DNA of 64,000 nucleotides from Rhyacichthys aspro (GCA_036850595.1 CM072160.1:3985773-4049772); one strand, 5' to 3'. Shown: positions 32,975-45,799, numbered from the stretch's first letter. The notes: generated by a model not told the origin, from the letters alone. Made by a program: numbers and translations.

Positions 32975-35532
32975 GTAAGTGGCACAGAAGCACACGCGTT
33001 GAAACTACTTCTGCGTGTATTTTGTAGCGGTAGCTCTGCTACTAAATTGTTTTTTATTTCACTTTCTGAAGCGAAGTACTTAGCCGAGCAAAACAATAGT
33101 GCTAGCATTAGCCTGCCAGTTAGCTGAGAGCAAACCGTTACCCAGCTTTATAAACATGAAAATTAATCTTCTGTCATTTCCGACTAAAAGCTATGAGTAG
33201 TGCGCATTATACACTTTATTTTGGATTCTTTCTGTTTATTTCTAGCAGCAAATATGATTTCGAAGCTATTTTTTGCTGCCATTGCTGTTGAAGCGCGCGT
33301 TAGCCACTTAGCTTTCAGAGAAGCTAATAGTAGTACTTTCAAACGTATTTAGCCGTTATGTTCGGCTAAAAGCTAACGCGGCTAACTTAATGGCTCGTTG
33401 GTTAATCAGACGTCTCTGTTGATCTCACTAAACTACAGTTTCTTCATTAGTTATTACACTAACCATTAAATACTGTTCCATCAAAGCTTATTTATTATTA
33501 AGTGACCCACATTGTTTTGTGAGACTAGTAGCTTACGTCGTGCTAACTAACTAACTAACTTCGATAGAAATAGCACTGTTCTAAGGCTAAGGCTAACTCC
33601 TGCAAAGAGTTGCTCACACGCGGACTGCAGGCTATAAACCACACCGTAGACACAAACTTCTTCTAAAACTACAAATCCGTAGCAGTGAGTTGCTGAACCA
33701 CGCAACTTAACCTTTTGAGTGACTTATTCTTGTGCACACGTTTTCTACGTCTTAGCTTTACATGCTTCTTTGTAAAAGTATTTGTCATGTGCGTGTATAC
33801 AACTTAAGTGAGAGAAAGTTTTAAGCCATCTGCTGTGTAAAGTTGTCTTAAGAAAATTAAACTCGGATGTCAAATTTGTTCAATGCAGCTGCTTTAAACT
33901 TGATTACATCCTATCACCAGGCTAGTTCTATGACCAACATAAATAAATAACAGTCAGAACAGGTTTCCACATACATCTGTCTGTCGGTGTGTTCAGACGT
34001 TGCATTTTGGTTGGTTTTCTTGATATCCAATCACAGTAAGAATCAATTTTCAACTCAAATGGTTGTTTAGACCTGTTGTTAGTTGTGTTAACTCTGACTG
34101 AACAAGTATCAGCTCTGAATTTGATCAGATATGCAGCTTTTTACTCCAAAATACATTCATCAAGAAATCATCAAAGCCTCAAAGTTGTTATGATGATTGA
34201 CATAAATAAAGCAATACTGCACGTTAGCCTAATAGCAGCCCAAGAAGCAGACCCTAATTCGTTGGTGACCTCTTGGCTTTTGGCTTAATCAGTGCAATTT
34301 GTTTTCTCAATAGTGTGGAGCAAAATACTGATGAATTTGCCCACTGTGGGATCAGTGAAGTCCTGTCTTATCTGTCATTCCCACAGCTCTTTAATGAGCA
34401 GTTACCACAATATAAAAACACAAACACAATCAAAACAATCTGTGTCAGATAGCAATCTCATATGGTTAGCTGTATTTAGGTAAAAGGTTGAAAGGCAGTC
34501 TGCAAATAACCAAAAAAGAATACTTTGTTCCATGTCAGTGATTTGTGTGATGAAAACTCCTAAAGTTGCGCAACTAACATAACCCAAATTTCCAAGTTTT
34601 TTTTCCGTCTGGAGCAGGCGTACAAGTGCTCGCCGCTTATGTTCCACCAAGTTGAAATAAATTGATGTTGAACTTGAAAAGGCTAGGTCTAAACTAGAAT
34701 GTAACCAGGACCAAAACAGAACTACATGAGGTTAAACTGGACTAAACCCAAATTATTTAGTAACATTTCCAAAGGCCACAGTTGAACTTGAAATGTCTGT
34801 ATGTTTTTGGGTAAGTATGCAGAGCAGGTGTTTAGCAGAAGGGAACATAAAATGAGACAATGGCTCATTGAATGTTCTTAAATCTACAGACAATGGCTGA
34901 GTGCAAACGTACGAGTCGTAAATAAAGAGTGAGCAACAGCAGCAGAGGATAAAACAGGACATCTTTAGTCTGCAGCTGCTGGCCGCCATTGTTCAATTGG
35001 TCACGGCTTTTCCCCAGTGGGACGCACAGCAGAGGGGGGAATTTATGAATATTTGATCTGGAGACACAAGACTGAGATTTTAGACTTTAGAGAAAGTTGG
35101 TTCAGTTTTTAGAGCTCCTCATTTAGGTTCATGAGGTTTCAAATAAGAAGACAATACCCAACTGGGCTGCATATTTCCAATGATTTGTTTACTTACCTTT
35201 AAAACAAATTTAAAATAATATTTTTTTTATATGCTCAATGCCAACATAAAACAATAAGACCACCTTTTGTCACACTTTTTGTGTTAATGCCAATTTCCTG
35301 CCACAAAATCAGAGCATTACAGAAGTATAAACACTATCTTTTGTCTGAAGTGTCTGGAAAGTCACCACAAACATTTTTGAGCTCCGTTAGTTTCTCTTAC
35401 ATTTGGGTTTTTTTCATATATTCAATAATTAAAACTGTAATGAATTGGTCTGATTTTTTACTCGCAGTCACAGACTGAACATTGTCATCTATTAAAATCC
35501 CCAATAATTTGGATGATTTAGATAAAAAAATA

Positions 35533-35594
<62 letters not shown>

Positions 35595-38500
35595 TTTTGT
35601 ATTATATATATATAAGGTATGGCTTTTTCCTGAGATCATTCTTATTGCTACATGCTATTAGGTGATTAAACTGTTTTTCTCAGTTAGAAATTAATTTAAT
35701 TTATCATCCAGCCTTATTTACAGCATACTCTGTCTCTGTTTTGCAGCAGGCGAACGAGGCTCTCCATCACCAGCACCAAGTTTCTGGTAACAGCCTGTTG
35801 CCACTGCTGAACTCTGGGACTGAGCCGCCCGACCAGAAACCGGTTTTACCCATCCCTTTGGACCAGAAACCTCCTGTGAGCGCCGCCGAGCTCCTCAAAG
35901 ACAATGTGGCCAGCGGCACAGGCGCTAACACAGTTGCAGCCGGGGGACCTGTTGTTGTCAAAAAGGAGCCTAAATCTAAAACTCCATTTATCTGCGTCTA
36001 CTGCAACAAGGCATTTCGAGACAGCTACCATTTGAGACGGCACGAGTCTTGTCACACGGGAATCAAAATGGTTTCCAGACCTAAGAAGACGCAAACAGCA
36101 CCAACAATGGTGCCGCTAATATCCACCGTCCCCCGAGAAAATAGCGGAAACCAGTCGTATACCACCACAGTGGCAGGTATAATGACCACGGCTACGACTT
36201 CAGCATCGACCGGAACAAGTGTCATGACGCCAATGCACCAGCAGCACCAACAGCAGCAGAACGTCCCCAAAAAACCGCCCAAACCCGTCAAGAAGAACCA
36301 CGGCTGCGACATGTGCGGGAAAGCCTTTCGAGATGTGTACCATCTGAACCGCCACAAGCTCTCCCACTCGGACGAGAAGCCCTTTGAGTGCCCCATCTGT
36401 CAGCAGCGCTTCAAGAGAAAAGACCGGATGACGTACCACGTTCGCTCTCACGACGGTGGCGTACACAAGCCTTACATTTGCTCTGTCTGCGGGAAAGGCT
36501 TCTCCAGGTTTGTCCCATCTCTGTTGGGCCATTTTAATCAATCATATTTATTAAAGTGTACTCCAATAATGATTAAAGGGGTTCTATGAGATCTTTAGGG
36601 AGAGGTAACTTATTCCCTATAGAAGGTAACTGCTAGCACTCTCTCAGTTTGGAGAAGCAGATAGGAGCAATGACTCAGAGTTTATTTATGTCTGTTAATG
36701 GTTTGTTCAAACTAAGGCTTCTAGAGATCACCATTGCTGTAAGTAATGTAGTGTCATATACTATGGAATTGTCCATGTACCACACATTTAAATGGACATT
36801 GAAGTAGTTCAGTGTTATTTACTTGTCCTATTTAGGATACATAGTTTAGTCTGGTATTGCTCAAGTCTGCTTTTACATTATATAAAAAATACTTAATAAT
36901 TATACAATCACAGTATCATTTCCTGTATATTGCTTATGTTCTTAAAAAAACAAAAAAAATAGTGCTACAATTTCATATGTGATAGAAGTAGCATTATAAG
37001 CTTGCACCGTGTTGTTTGTGAGCAGAGAGATGGCTCCATCCAAACAGGTGCTTACATCAAAGTTGACCACAGCTGTCTAGTCGTCGTGTGGCCAGAATGA
37101 GCAGTAACAGAGACTACACACTACACCTTAACCCACGATGGGCCAGGTCCAAAACATGTTATGATGTTAACTTTTACTTGTTTGTCACAGACCAGATCAC
37201 CTCAGCTGTCATGTCAAACACGTCCACTCCTCAGAGAGGCCATTCAAGTGCCAAGTAACGGTAAGAGACACACTTTCACATGTTGACATTGTGATTTTAT
37301 GGCTAAACAGGCACCACTAAAAAGTACTGATCACTTTTTAATTTTGCCAAAGGCATTATTAGTATCAGAATAAACTGCCACTGGTGAAGACAAGAAGACT
37401 ACTGCTCTAGACAAAGCTTTACAAATAATTGTTAGACAAGTATTAATTGACCTGGTATTTGTGTGAAAATCATATTTAAAACACCTCACACTGGAGCCAT
37501 AGCGGCCATGCTTTAAATATAACGAGTGGTTCTCCGTATTTAGTACTTCATTTATGAGCCCCCATTGCTCTGTAGGATGCACTTAGCTTCTATTGTGTCA
37601 TGTATTTATATATTTGCCCAAATATTTATATAAACTGTGTTTTGGCCATGTTGTGATGCCTTATTTCCCATGATTTATTTTAAAACATTAGGCCTGCACT
37701 TCAGCCTTCGCTACCAAAGACCGCCTGCGCTCCCACATGATCAGACACGAGGGCAAAGTGACCTGTAACATCTGTGGGAAGATGCTGAGCGCCGCCTACA
37801 TCACCAGTCACCTCAAGACACACGGCCAGGCCAACTTCAACAACAACAGCAACAACAACCAGTGTAACAGTAAAGGTAGGACACGCGGAAGTGCACAAAA
37901 GCACATTAAGAAATCAGCCATCTGGCAGCAGCATTTATATTGCTCCACAGTAAACTGGAACAGAGACATTGGCTAATTCAGATGTTTTAATTCTTTTTAA
38001 ATGTTAGTATCGGAAAAATCAACAATTACATCTAAAAAGCCATACAAATTGTCTATGCAATTATTTTAATATAAAGCCTGCTATTTGGCATAGTGTTTTT
38101 CAGTGATATAAAAACACAACTTAATTTATCTCAAACAGTTTCCTGTAACCACTGCACTGTAAAGTGTGTGAAGGGTAATGCTGCTTCTGCTGCAAAGAGC
38201 AGCTTAAAAGGCTGTGGCAGCTCTGCAGACACTGAAGAGGACTAGTAATGAGCAGAGAGGTCGTCATGTTGCCTCTGTGATGCCTTGGTTTAGTAAACAC
38301 AAACAGTGCAATTTTAGCAAATCAGCCATTTGTCTTTGAATGAGGCATTGTATGGCTCATAAATGGCCCCCTCTTAGAGACAAAGAGGTCTAAAAATAAA
38401 ATCTATCTAATCTAAAAAAGGCATCTAACCATTTTTTTTCAAACTGCCTGACTGAACTGAAACTGAACTGCATTTTTTTTGTCAAACAAAGAGATGATCA

Positions 38501-40462
38501 AAATAAGTCTGTCCGAGGGAGGCTTCACTAATCCAACTTGATCCTGTAGAAGAGCTCAGCTGAATGTGGGGGGACCATGAGGCCAGCCTCTTCTGGTTAT
38601 GTTCTGCACACACTGGGCTGTGTACTAACACCAGACACCACACAGAAAAGTTTACAATGAAACAGGAACATTTAAAATGATATTTGGATATTTTTCTTTT
38701 GGATTGTAGGTTTGAAGGTAAAGTATGATCTGTACACTGTCTGGAGCCAGGTTTAGAGAAGTATTATACATGGGGCATACCTCAAAACCCTACTGAAAAT
38801 CCCAGAATATTACTTTAAGGCATCACATTTCTCAAAAGGAAAAATCCAAGTGTAACAATATGATCTCAAGTCATTATTGAGATTAATTTAACATTTTGGT
38901 CAAATTATGTTTTTGTTTTTTTTTGCCTTGACAAGGTTTGTACTGTAAAATTAAAAATAGTGTAATCCTATAATCAGAGGAGCATATCATAGTTTACACA
39001 AAAGCAAGCCCCTGACACCAGCTGTAGCCTCCCAGTGTAACACACTGCTCTGTGTAACCCCTGTGTCTGTATTTCTGAATAGGCCAAAGTGACTGGCAGT
39101 GGAACCACTCAGGGCCACGAAAAGGTAAACCGTAGCGAGTAGAAACCCAACACATGATAAACACAAAGTGGCCGTTCTTTTTTCCATGTTTGTTGTCACT
39201 GCACTATTCACAGAAAGTCAGCTGTAATGAAAGTTTGATATTTTATTGTAAGGACTTGTATGTTTACTATTAGAAGGCTAAATTCCATAAAGCAGGATCA
39301 GTAGAAGGACCTAAGGCTGAATGCACACTTCATGAGCTGAATTGTCATTTTGCTTAAGTCAATCAAAATTCAAAAGATGATAGCTGGGCTGCAAAGTGGA
39401 AGAGTGGTTAGCATTTACAGCAAGAAGGAGGCTCCAGGCCTGAAGACATGGAGAGATATACAGATATAGATCTACTTTTCTTTAAAAGACCCAAAAACAT
39501 GCATGAATAATTGAATTGGTGAATCAGTGTCCTATGTCCCAATGAGTAAATACCCCATAGAAAACAAATATGCTTGTATAGCCGTTCATGTGTTGTGTTA
39601 GCTCTGTGATTAACTGACTCTTGTCCAGATGCTTAAAGCAGCAGGGACATGCTCCAGCCTCCTGTGAACGGGATAAGTGTTAGAAAATGACTGAATAAGT
39701 GAATAGGAGCGTGTTGACTATCCTGTTTATGTAGTGTGCATCTGGTCTTATAAATCATTTATAAATGATCAGTGCCTTCTTTTGTTACATTGTGTTTTTG
39801 TTAAAATGAGTATGTTAGCAAAGCTCTAGTTTAGCTGGTAATGAGTCTATTGATCCTGCTTTTTGAATTTACCCCTCAGGTGAGTTGACGGTAGGAGAAG
39901 TTTTAAATAACTCCTTTCAAGTCCTTATTGACTACTCTCAAAAAGGTAGGTTACCACAACACAACTCGCACAGTTTACAGTCATGAGAATGGCGCGGCAG
40001 TGGAGCCCAGAGTTTGGACCGCTAGTTTAGCCGCACAGAGTCCTCCTCCTCCTTCGTTAAGTTGTTTTTTTCATTTATTTTTTTCTCTCAGATGCCAACA
40101 ATGTGCACAATAACTCGGCCGCCCCCACGCCAGTCACCAACTCGGCGGCCATTACTTCGACTGTGAACCGAAACGTCAACAACATATCCAACCCGGTCAC
40201 CATCGCGGCGCAGATGAACATCGCCACGAACACGGTGAACATCACGGCGCCGGTGAATCTGCAGCATCCGGTTACGATCACGGGGCCCGTAAACCTGGCG
40301 TCGGTCAACATCCCCACCACGGCGCACATGAACATCGCACATCCGGTGGCCATTACTACGCCAATGCCCATGAATATAACGGGGCCGCTCAACATCGCAA
40401 TGAGGCCAATGGAGAGCATGCCGTTCCTGTCCCAGGTCCTGCCCTCCTCCCCGCCCTGGTAG
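32942..40462 (+). CDS. vezf1: vascular endothelial zinc finger 1, C2H2 transcription factor, complete
   Basis: Nuclear DNA-binding protein, known in mammals for endothelial and angiogenic gene control and for binding G-rich sequences. Proposed exons: 32942-32974, 35750-36507, 37191-37254, 37692-37875, 39083-39124, 39880-39945, 40092-40462, together 505 residues (human VEZF1 521). MEPSWSTFLFQ matches human MEANWTAFLFQ. NSLLPLLNSGTEPPDQKPVL is another signature. Six C2H2 fingers follow: ICVYCNKAF, CDMCGKAF, CPICQQRF, CSVCGKGF, CQACTSAF and CNICGKML. The C-terminal NI/PV-rich repeats end NIAMRPMESMPFLSQVL, then PSSPPW, as in human. The human poly-Gln and LRLWEEAVKAR part was not found; the two small exons at 39083 and 39880 sit there instead. 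It lies next to mrps23 as in human. Confidence 0.95.
34321..34390 (+). repeat. LINE 3'-tail-like fragment in vezf1 intron 1
   Basis: 'aatttgcccactgtgggatc' followed by agtgaagtcctgtcttatct resembles the fragment near 1060. The rest of intron 1 (32975-35746) shows no other recognised content apart from the microsatellite below. Confidence 0.5.
35536..35591 (+). repeat. (AT)n microsatellite
   Basis: About 28 uninterrupted AT dinucleotides, some 150 bases before vezf1 exon 2. Confidence 0.98.
35750..36507 (+). CDS. vezf1: vezf1 coding exon 2 (fingers 1-3 and start of 4)
   Basis: The acceptor is a tandem tttgcagcag. Use of the second AG gives FLFQANEALHHQHQ, as in human FLFQAHEASHH; the first AG (exon from 35747) would add one Gln. 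The exon holds fingers 1 to 3, a Thr/Ser-rich linker with a QQHQQQQ stretch, and finger 4 up to KGFSR. Donor gtttgt. Confidence 0.95.
36600..37180. other. vezf1 intron 2, no recognised content
   Basis: AT-rich unique sequence. Confidence 0.5.
37191..37254 (+). CDS. vezf1: vezf1 coding exon 3 (rest of finger 4, start of finger 5)
   Basis: Codes PDHLSCHVKHVHSSERPFKC and Q. Two in-frame donors lie 6 bases apart: gtaacg after 37254 and gtaaga after 37260. The first gives finger 5 as C-x2-C (CQAC), as in human; the second inserts Val-Thr to give C-x4-C. Confidence 0.85.
37692..37875 (+). CDS. vezf1: vezf1 coding exon 4 (fingers 5 and 6)
   Basis: Acceptor acattag, donor gtagga, leaves in phase 1. 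Codes ACTSAFATKDRLRSHMIRHE, VTCNICGKMLSAAYITSHLK and an Asn-rich tail (NNNSNNNQ). Confidence 0.93.
37876..39082. other. vezf1 intron 4, no recognised content
   Basis: Searched for the human LRLWEEAVKAR-type segment on the plus strand; not found. A possible LINE-tail remnant lies at 38380-38410. Confidence 0.45.
39083..39124 (+). CDS. vezf1: vezf1 candidate exon 5 (42 bases, symmetric)
   Basis: Acceptor ctgaatag, donor gtaaac, phase 1 on both sides. Codes QSDWQWNHSGPRK with flanking Gly. No homology recalled; the call rests on splice sites and the open frame. Skipping it keeps the frame. Confidence 0.45.
39390..39712 (+). mobile_element. tRNA-derived SINE-like element in vezf1 intron 5
   Basis: The head gctgcaaagtggaagagtgg, then ttagcatttacagcaagaagg, matches the ubiquitous teleost element whose consensus reads roughly 'gtggttagcactgtcacctc / acagcaagaagg'. 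The body contains aaaaacatgcatga, aattgaattggtgaatc, agctctgtgattaactgact and gctccagcctcctgtgaacg, then ggataagtg, all landmarks of that element. Diverged and inactive. Confidence 0.7.
39880..39945 (+). CDS. vezf1: vezf1 candidate exon 6 (66 bases, symmetric)
   Basis: Acceptor acccctcag, donor gtaggt, phase 1 on both sides. Codes ELTVGEVLNNSFQVLIDYSQ and K. It can be skipped in frame, alone or together with exon 5. Confidence 0.5.
40092..40462 (+). CDS. vezf1: vezf1 last coding exon and stop
   Basis: Acceptor ttctctcag after a T-rich tract. Codes DANNVHNNSAAPTPVTNSAA, then degenerate repeats of the type (P)VNI/VTIT, ending MESMPFLSQVLPSSPPW and TAG at 40460-40462. The extreme C-terminus matches human VEZF1. 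Confidence 0.96.
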
Positions 40463-43400
40463 GAGGGTCACTGGGGTGTTTTGGCTGTCCTTTGAGTCGA
40501 GAGAGCGTCACATCGAAGTAAACTTATCTTCTGAGTGGGTTTCAAGACAAATGGCAAATTATAAACAACAAAATAATAGGTGTCAATGCTTGTCAAAGTG
40601 TTCTAAATCATTCAAGCAGGGTAAAGAGGCTCCTAGATTTACTGCTACACGAGTGCTTTTAAAGACGACCTAAATTAATAAATAAAAAAAATCAAGCTCA
40701 CACACAAGGTCGTCTGATGCTAACGGAATATTTTTCAGCTGTCCATCCAAAAACGGGACAAAATGTCTCACCAAATCATAATCTTCTGAAGGAGTAAAAA
40801 AAAGGAAATAAGTTTTGTGCAAAGAGTAGGTTAATTGGGGATAAAGTTTTGCGGTGTTTCTTAGTTAATACTAAAACACTATTAACTAAAAATACTGTTT
40901 CTTAGTTAATAGTCAGCCTTGTTCAGTGTTACATTTTGAAGTAGAAAAGTAACACATTTAGGAGGCCCAACTTGAGAAGTACGACACAGTTTGGTAGGGT
41001 AACACCTGCTTATGTGTCGTCTAAGCAGTGCAGGAGAGGCATCTGCTGCAAAATTTCAAAACCCAGTTGAAATTAATCAAAAAAAAGGAAGGTAACTCCT
41101 CAAAAATGTGAGTGAGATGCTGGAGATATAACTGTGTACTGCAATAAATGGAAGTTTGTATCTAGTTTATTCCCAGCTTTTTGATCTGTTAAAGGGCACA
41201 TACATAATCTTTCAAGCTTTTAAGTGGATAAAAAGAGAAAAAACAAGTCAATTAAGGGATTTCTTTAGAGATTCATGCACTGTCCTGAATTTCTAAATGC
41301 ATTAAGTGTCGGGCAAAAGATATTCTTGCAAAGATAATGGGCACAAACACGTCACTGAAATATCTGAAAAATTAACATGACATGAAGATTTGTATATGTT
41401 TCATGAATGTTAAGTACTAATGTATGTACTTGATTTTGGCAAGCACTTAACTATAAGAACTCGGGACATCCTTACCCACTAAGAGGATGATTTTACTTTG
41501 AATTTGACGCACTGGACAGTCTTTAGTCTCTTTTAGTCGCCTTCATTTCCCATCCTTTCTGAAGTTTGCATAGTTTTTTTTATTACTACTACTACACATA
41601 GCAGAGAGAATCAGTTCACACAGTTCCCTTTTAGTGCCCTTTCTCCTAATAATCTCTCTATAGTTTTTTTTTAGTGTTTGGAGGACAGTTCTCTGACTTC
41701 GAAACTAGACGTTGCTAACAAAACCCAATGAAATGTATTGCTGGAGTCTTAAACGCTTGCTCTCGAGGCAGGTTTTTGTTTAATTTTCTTTTTTATATTA
41801 TTTTAGTGAACTTTATCAGTATTTAATAGTTTGTATTTTGTAAAAACGAAGCTTCCATTTTGGGGGAAGGTGAGTGATTATTTTTTTTTGTTTAATTCAC
41901 TCATGTCTCGGTTCAAATGCAGTTTAGATTTAGTTTGATTTGAACCGCCAGCTTCCCTTAATGTATTATTATTATACTTTTTTTTCCTGGGAAACAGTCG
42001 CTCATCACTACTGCGTACTCCACAAATGTATTTCTGTGACATCTGTTTTGTTTTTTTGTTTTTTTTTACTGTAAATCAGCAAAACCTAGAGACACAGTAG
42101 ACATTAATGGACCAATGGCATTAAGTAAGTTTGTCACTGTGAGGGCTGGTTTCATGAAAATGGCTACTTTTATATTATTATTTCCGCTTTTTTTTTTTTT
42201 TTACCAACAAAACAGGGCAAAGTGGCATACAACTATTTCCAGTCCGTCCAAAAGCTCTTCAGATTCCTTGAAATCCCTTTAAAATCCGAATTAAACCAGT
42301 TGAAAACTAAAGAAGACTAACTAAAAGCTGGCAAAGTCTTAACAAAACCTGTTCACATCCATTTCACCTTGGTCATATTGATCCAAATCAAATCAAATCC
42401 ACTATAAAACCAGTCAAAGACCAAGTAAAATCCGATTTAAGTCTCCAAAAAGCCTTCAGAACTATTTAAATTCTGTTGAAATCTGATTAAGTCAACTCAA
42501 ACCATGGTCAGATTGATCAAAAATGTAGTCAAATCCATTCACAACCTGTTTAAGATCAACTAAAACTTGGTCAAATTGGTTTAAATCCTGTTAAAAACAA
42601 TTTAAATCCATCTAAAACTTGGCTACACCAACCAATCTCTGAAATATCTGAAAGCCAGTAAAATTAATTAACACCTATCTAACAAAAACCTATTCAAATC
42701 CATCCACATTTATTCAAATCTGGTAAAAACTCAGTCAAATCTTGTTTAAGTCTTGTTTTTGGTCCATTCATTTCTACTGTTGAGGGTAAAGTGGGATTAA
42801 AATGTGCCCTTCAGGTGGCAGTATTATGAAAAGTCAATAATGTTAACACTTGGATTTCTGATGACTTTGAAACTTTAAAGAAACTGGGTTTATATTTGGT
42901 TTACTGTAACAGGTCCCATCACTGTCGGTCAAACTCAGGAACAGTTACTGAGAACAGACTTAAATTTACACCATTTCTTTATTAAAACACTACTTGTTTG
43001 CTTTACACCTGTGGGAGTTATACGGTGACGACGAGCAATGCTAATTTTACCTTTTTTTTTTTTTTTTTTACTAAAATGGCCGTCCACTCACAAGTCGGTG
43101 TTCTTTGTCAAAATACGCAATTATAATTTAAAACCATACATCTTCAATACTGTTCATCCAATTAGAGTTAATTGAAAAATGAAGCTTCAATTTATTTTAA
43201 TATTTTTTGTTGTAACCCTCTGATGCTGCTGTAGTTTGTGGAATTTAAATCCAAGCATCGAGTAATAAATCAAGGAATAAAACAAAAGCTTTATACTGTA
43301 TTGAATTGTTGAGGAAAAAGTTAGAAGTTAAAAAAAAGTGGCAACCCTGTCAGTTTAGTTCAGTGCAGTTCAATAATTGACATAAAATTCAAATCTTTTA

Positions 43401-44414
43401 AAACCAAAACAGACAGCGAAAGTGACTTCTGAGCTCTTTTCTCCTTTTTGCTCATTTTATTTCCCAACGTTTGGACAGCATTGAAGTTGTATGGCACAAA
43501 TGCATTACCTACACCAAGCTTTAATAACTACATGAACCTTAGCCTTACCACCTTCAACATATGTTCTCACAAAACCCAATAGACCAGCACATTTTGTACC
43601 GTTTTTTTCATGGGGAAAATGGAGGCTGGGATATTAACGGAGACTTTAAAGTAAAATATGAGCCAAATCTAATCCTATGCCTACATTATATTGACAATAG
43701 TTCATTTCAGATCATTTCAAAGTTTAGTTCAATGTTTCAGGTCAAGCGTGTACTGAAGTTAATTCTACAGAGCTGGATTAAAAGGCCATAATTCAAAAAC
43801 GTTAAGATTTGAACACTACATAAACTGAATCATGATGCTTAATTGTCGTTGTGTTTAAAGTTTATTAACAGAATTTTGAGGCTTGTGTGTAAAAGGATCA
43901 CTTTGAATGCCCAACACCAATTTAAAATGACAAAGGATTACTACAATTGTGCTAAAGAGAATCTGACGGCGCTAATAACCCATTTATTGACGTACTGAGT
44001 GCAAAAGTAGAACGAGGGAAAGAAGTAGTGTAGAAGAAGAGTGTTTATTCTTTATTCTCACCTCCCACTCAAATGTTTTGTCATTCCTACTAATATTTTG
44101 TTTAAACCACGGCTTATTTTGAAAGTTATCTGAACATACTGTTGTTTGTCTTTAAAATTCAAGAGTTAGACATTTGTGAGCGGGCTATTCATGTAAAACA
44201 CAAAATTTCCGATTCAAACTCTCCTTTTTAAAATCCCAGCCTCTTCCGTTCCCATTTTAGGCTCACATTGTAGGTATTATTTTAACGGTAAAGCACTTGC
44301 AGAAAGCTTCAGGATGTGCACACTACAGAAGAGCGGTACTTAAAGGGCATTTTAGTTTGGCAGAATTAGTACTTCAGTTTTGTTTGTTTTTTTGTTTTTT
44401 TACATTTCAGACTA

Positions 44415-44945
44415 ATTTTGTGCCTCTTGCTGATGTCGAATGCATGCCGACAGTGTCCTGAGGGAGTAGCTCTAAAGCGAAATGGCATTAACATGATTTT
44501 TAACGTGGATTCTCGAGTGCTGCATGTGGATGACGGAGCTCGTTGGGTTCAGAAATTAGAAAACTAGTGACTTTTTATGAAAACAAAACACTAAAAAATA
44601 TAAGGTTGGAAAAAAGAGTGCTGTTGTCCCTCCCAAAGACTGTATAAATAGTGGATCATGGGTTTAGTTGCAGAGAAATGTGAGGGCTGGCTCCAAGAAG
44701 CATGCCTTATATTGACTCCCATTTATAAATGTTGCTAAGCTATTATTTTATCACATTTAATACCAGTTCAGACTTATCTAAATCTTATTTAAATCCAATT
44801 AAAACCAACCAAATTTGCCAAAACATATAGCTTATTAAGTAAAACCATTTAAACTGTTTTAAATCTATAAATAAAACTTTTCCAATCAAATTAAAACTAA
44901 TCTACAATTGGTCAAATTGATAAACAAAAAAAAAATCCATTAAAT
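44415..44945 (+). repeat. Duplicated segment, copy A (in putative vezf1 3' UTR)
   Basis: Shares with 47935-48260 the strings 'aaatggcattaacatgattt', gagtgctgcatgtg, agaaaactagtgac, tgtgagggctggctccaag and aaatctataaataaaactt in the same order and orientation. Confidence 0.85.
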
Positions 44946-45711
44946 CCCACTTATTTTCTGTTTTGTTTTTTGTTTTTTACTATTTACATCGAGCTTCATG
45001 CTTCCTCAGCTCAGACCTTTTCCCGAAATGTGGTCCTTTCTTCTGGCTCCGTAATAATTCCCAGTTTGTGGCTCAAATGTGAGTTTACATAGGTGACGAT
45101 CCCTTGATCCACTTTTATATACGGTCTGTGGTTCTTCCCAGTTTTAACAGTGTGCCTGAAAAAAAACTTTACAAGACAAATGCTTCCTCAAATGAAATTT
45201 CGAGTGCTGTGAGGGAAACGCTTTGTAAAGACAGCCTTCATCACAAACTGTTTTATTTTTAAAATGTAATGATTGTTTAATGATATCCGCCTTGAATGAA
45301 TTTTTATTTTTGTATCTGTGACAATAACATCCATTTGTTTTTAATTTCACTCAAGTCTAATGTGAAAAAACATTCATATATTTGGCCAAATGATTTGATT
45401 TTTATTTCTGTGAAGTTTTTACCATGAATTTGGCATTTGACGTTGTGAAGGCAAATGAATGTATATCTTTGTACAAACCATTTAGACGAGAGGACGTTAG
45501 ATACGACAGAAACGCGAGAAATAAGTAACCTTTTATACATCTTTTTGTATTAGAACATTATCAATGGTAAGTTTTGTATATACGAAGGTTAGGCTTTCTG
45601 ATTAGCAGAAAGAATAAACATTCCTACATTTTTTTTAAATGTATGTCCATTGAAAATAATTATGTAAACATATGCGCAATGTTTTATGTGCCTTTTATTT
45701 GGGTTTGTCTA

Positions 45712-45730
45712 AATAAAAGAAAACAATAAA
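45712..45730 (+). terminator. vezf1: Candidate vezf1 polyadenylation signals
   Basis: Two AATAAA hexamers (45712-45717 and 45725-45730) followed by a T-rich stretch. Confidence 0.45.
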
Positions 45731-45799
45731 ACATGATCTTGGACTGTATTTGCTCAATGATCTTTTGAACTTTTTGTAATTTGGGGTTTGAATCAGAAT

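Larger units (their letters stand above)
40463..45735 (+). other. vezf1: Probable long vezf1 3' UTR
   Basis: No other gene is visible between the stop and a pair of AATAAA signals at 45712-45730. The stretch holds a degenerate aaatcc/aaaacc-type low-complexity block (42275-42770), long poly-T/A runs and a segment duplicated near 48 kb. The UTR assignment is inference; an earlier end is possible. Confidence 0.5.

Noticed and set aside
40075..40471. Minus-strand frames opposite the last vezf1 exon
   Set aside because: Shadows of the NI/VTI repeat region.
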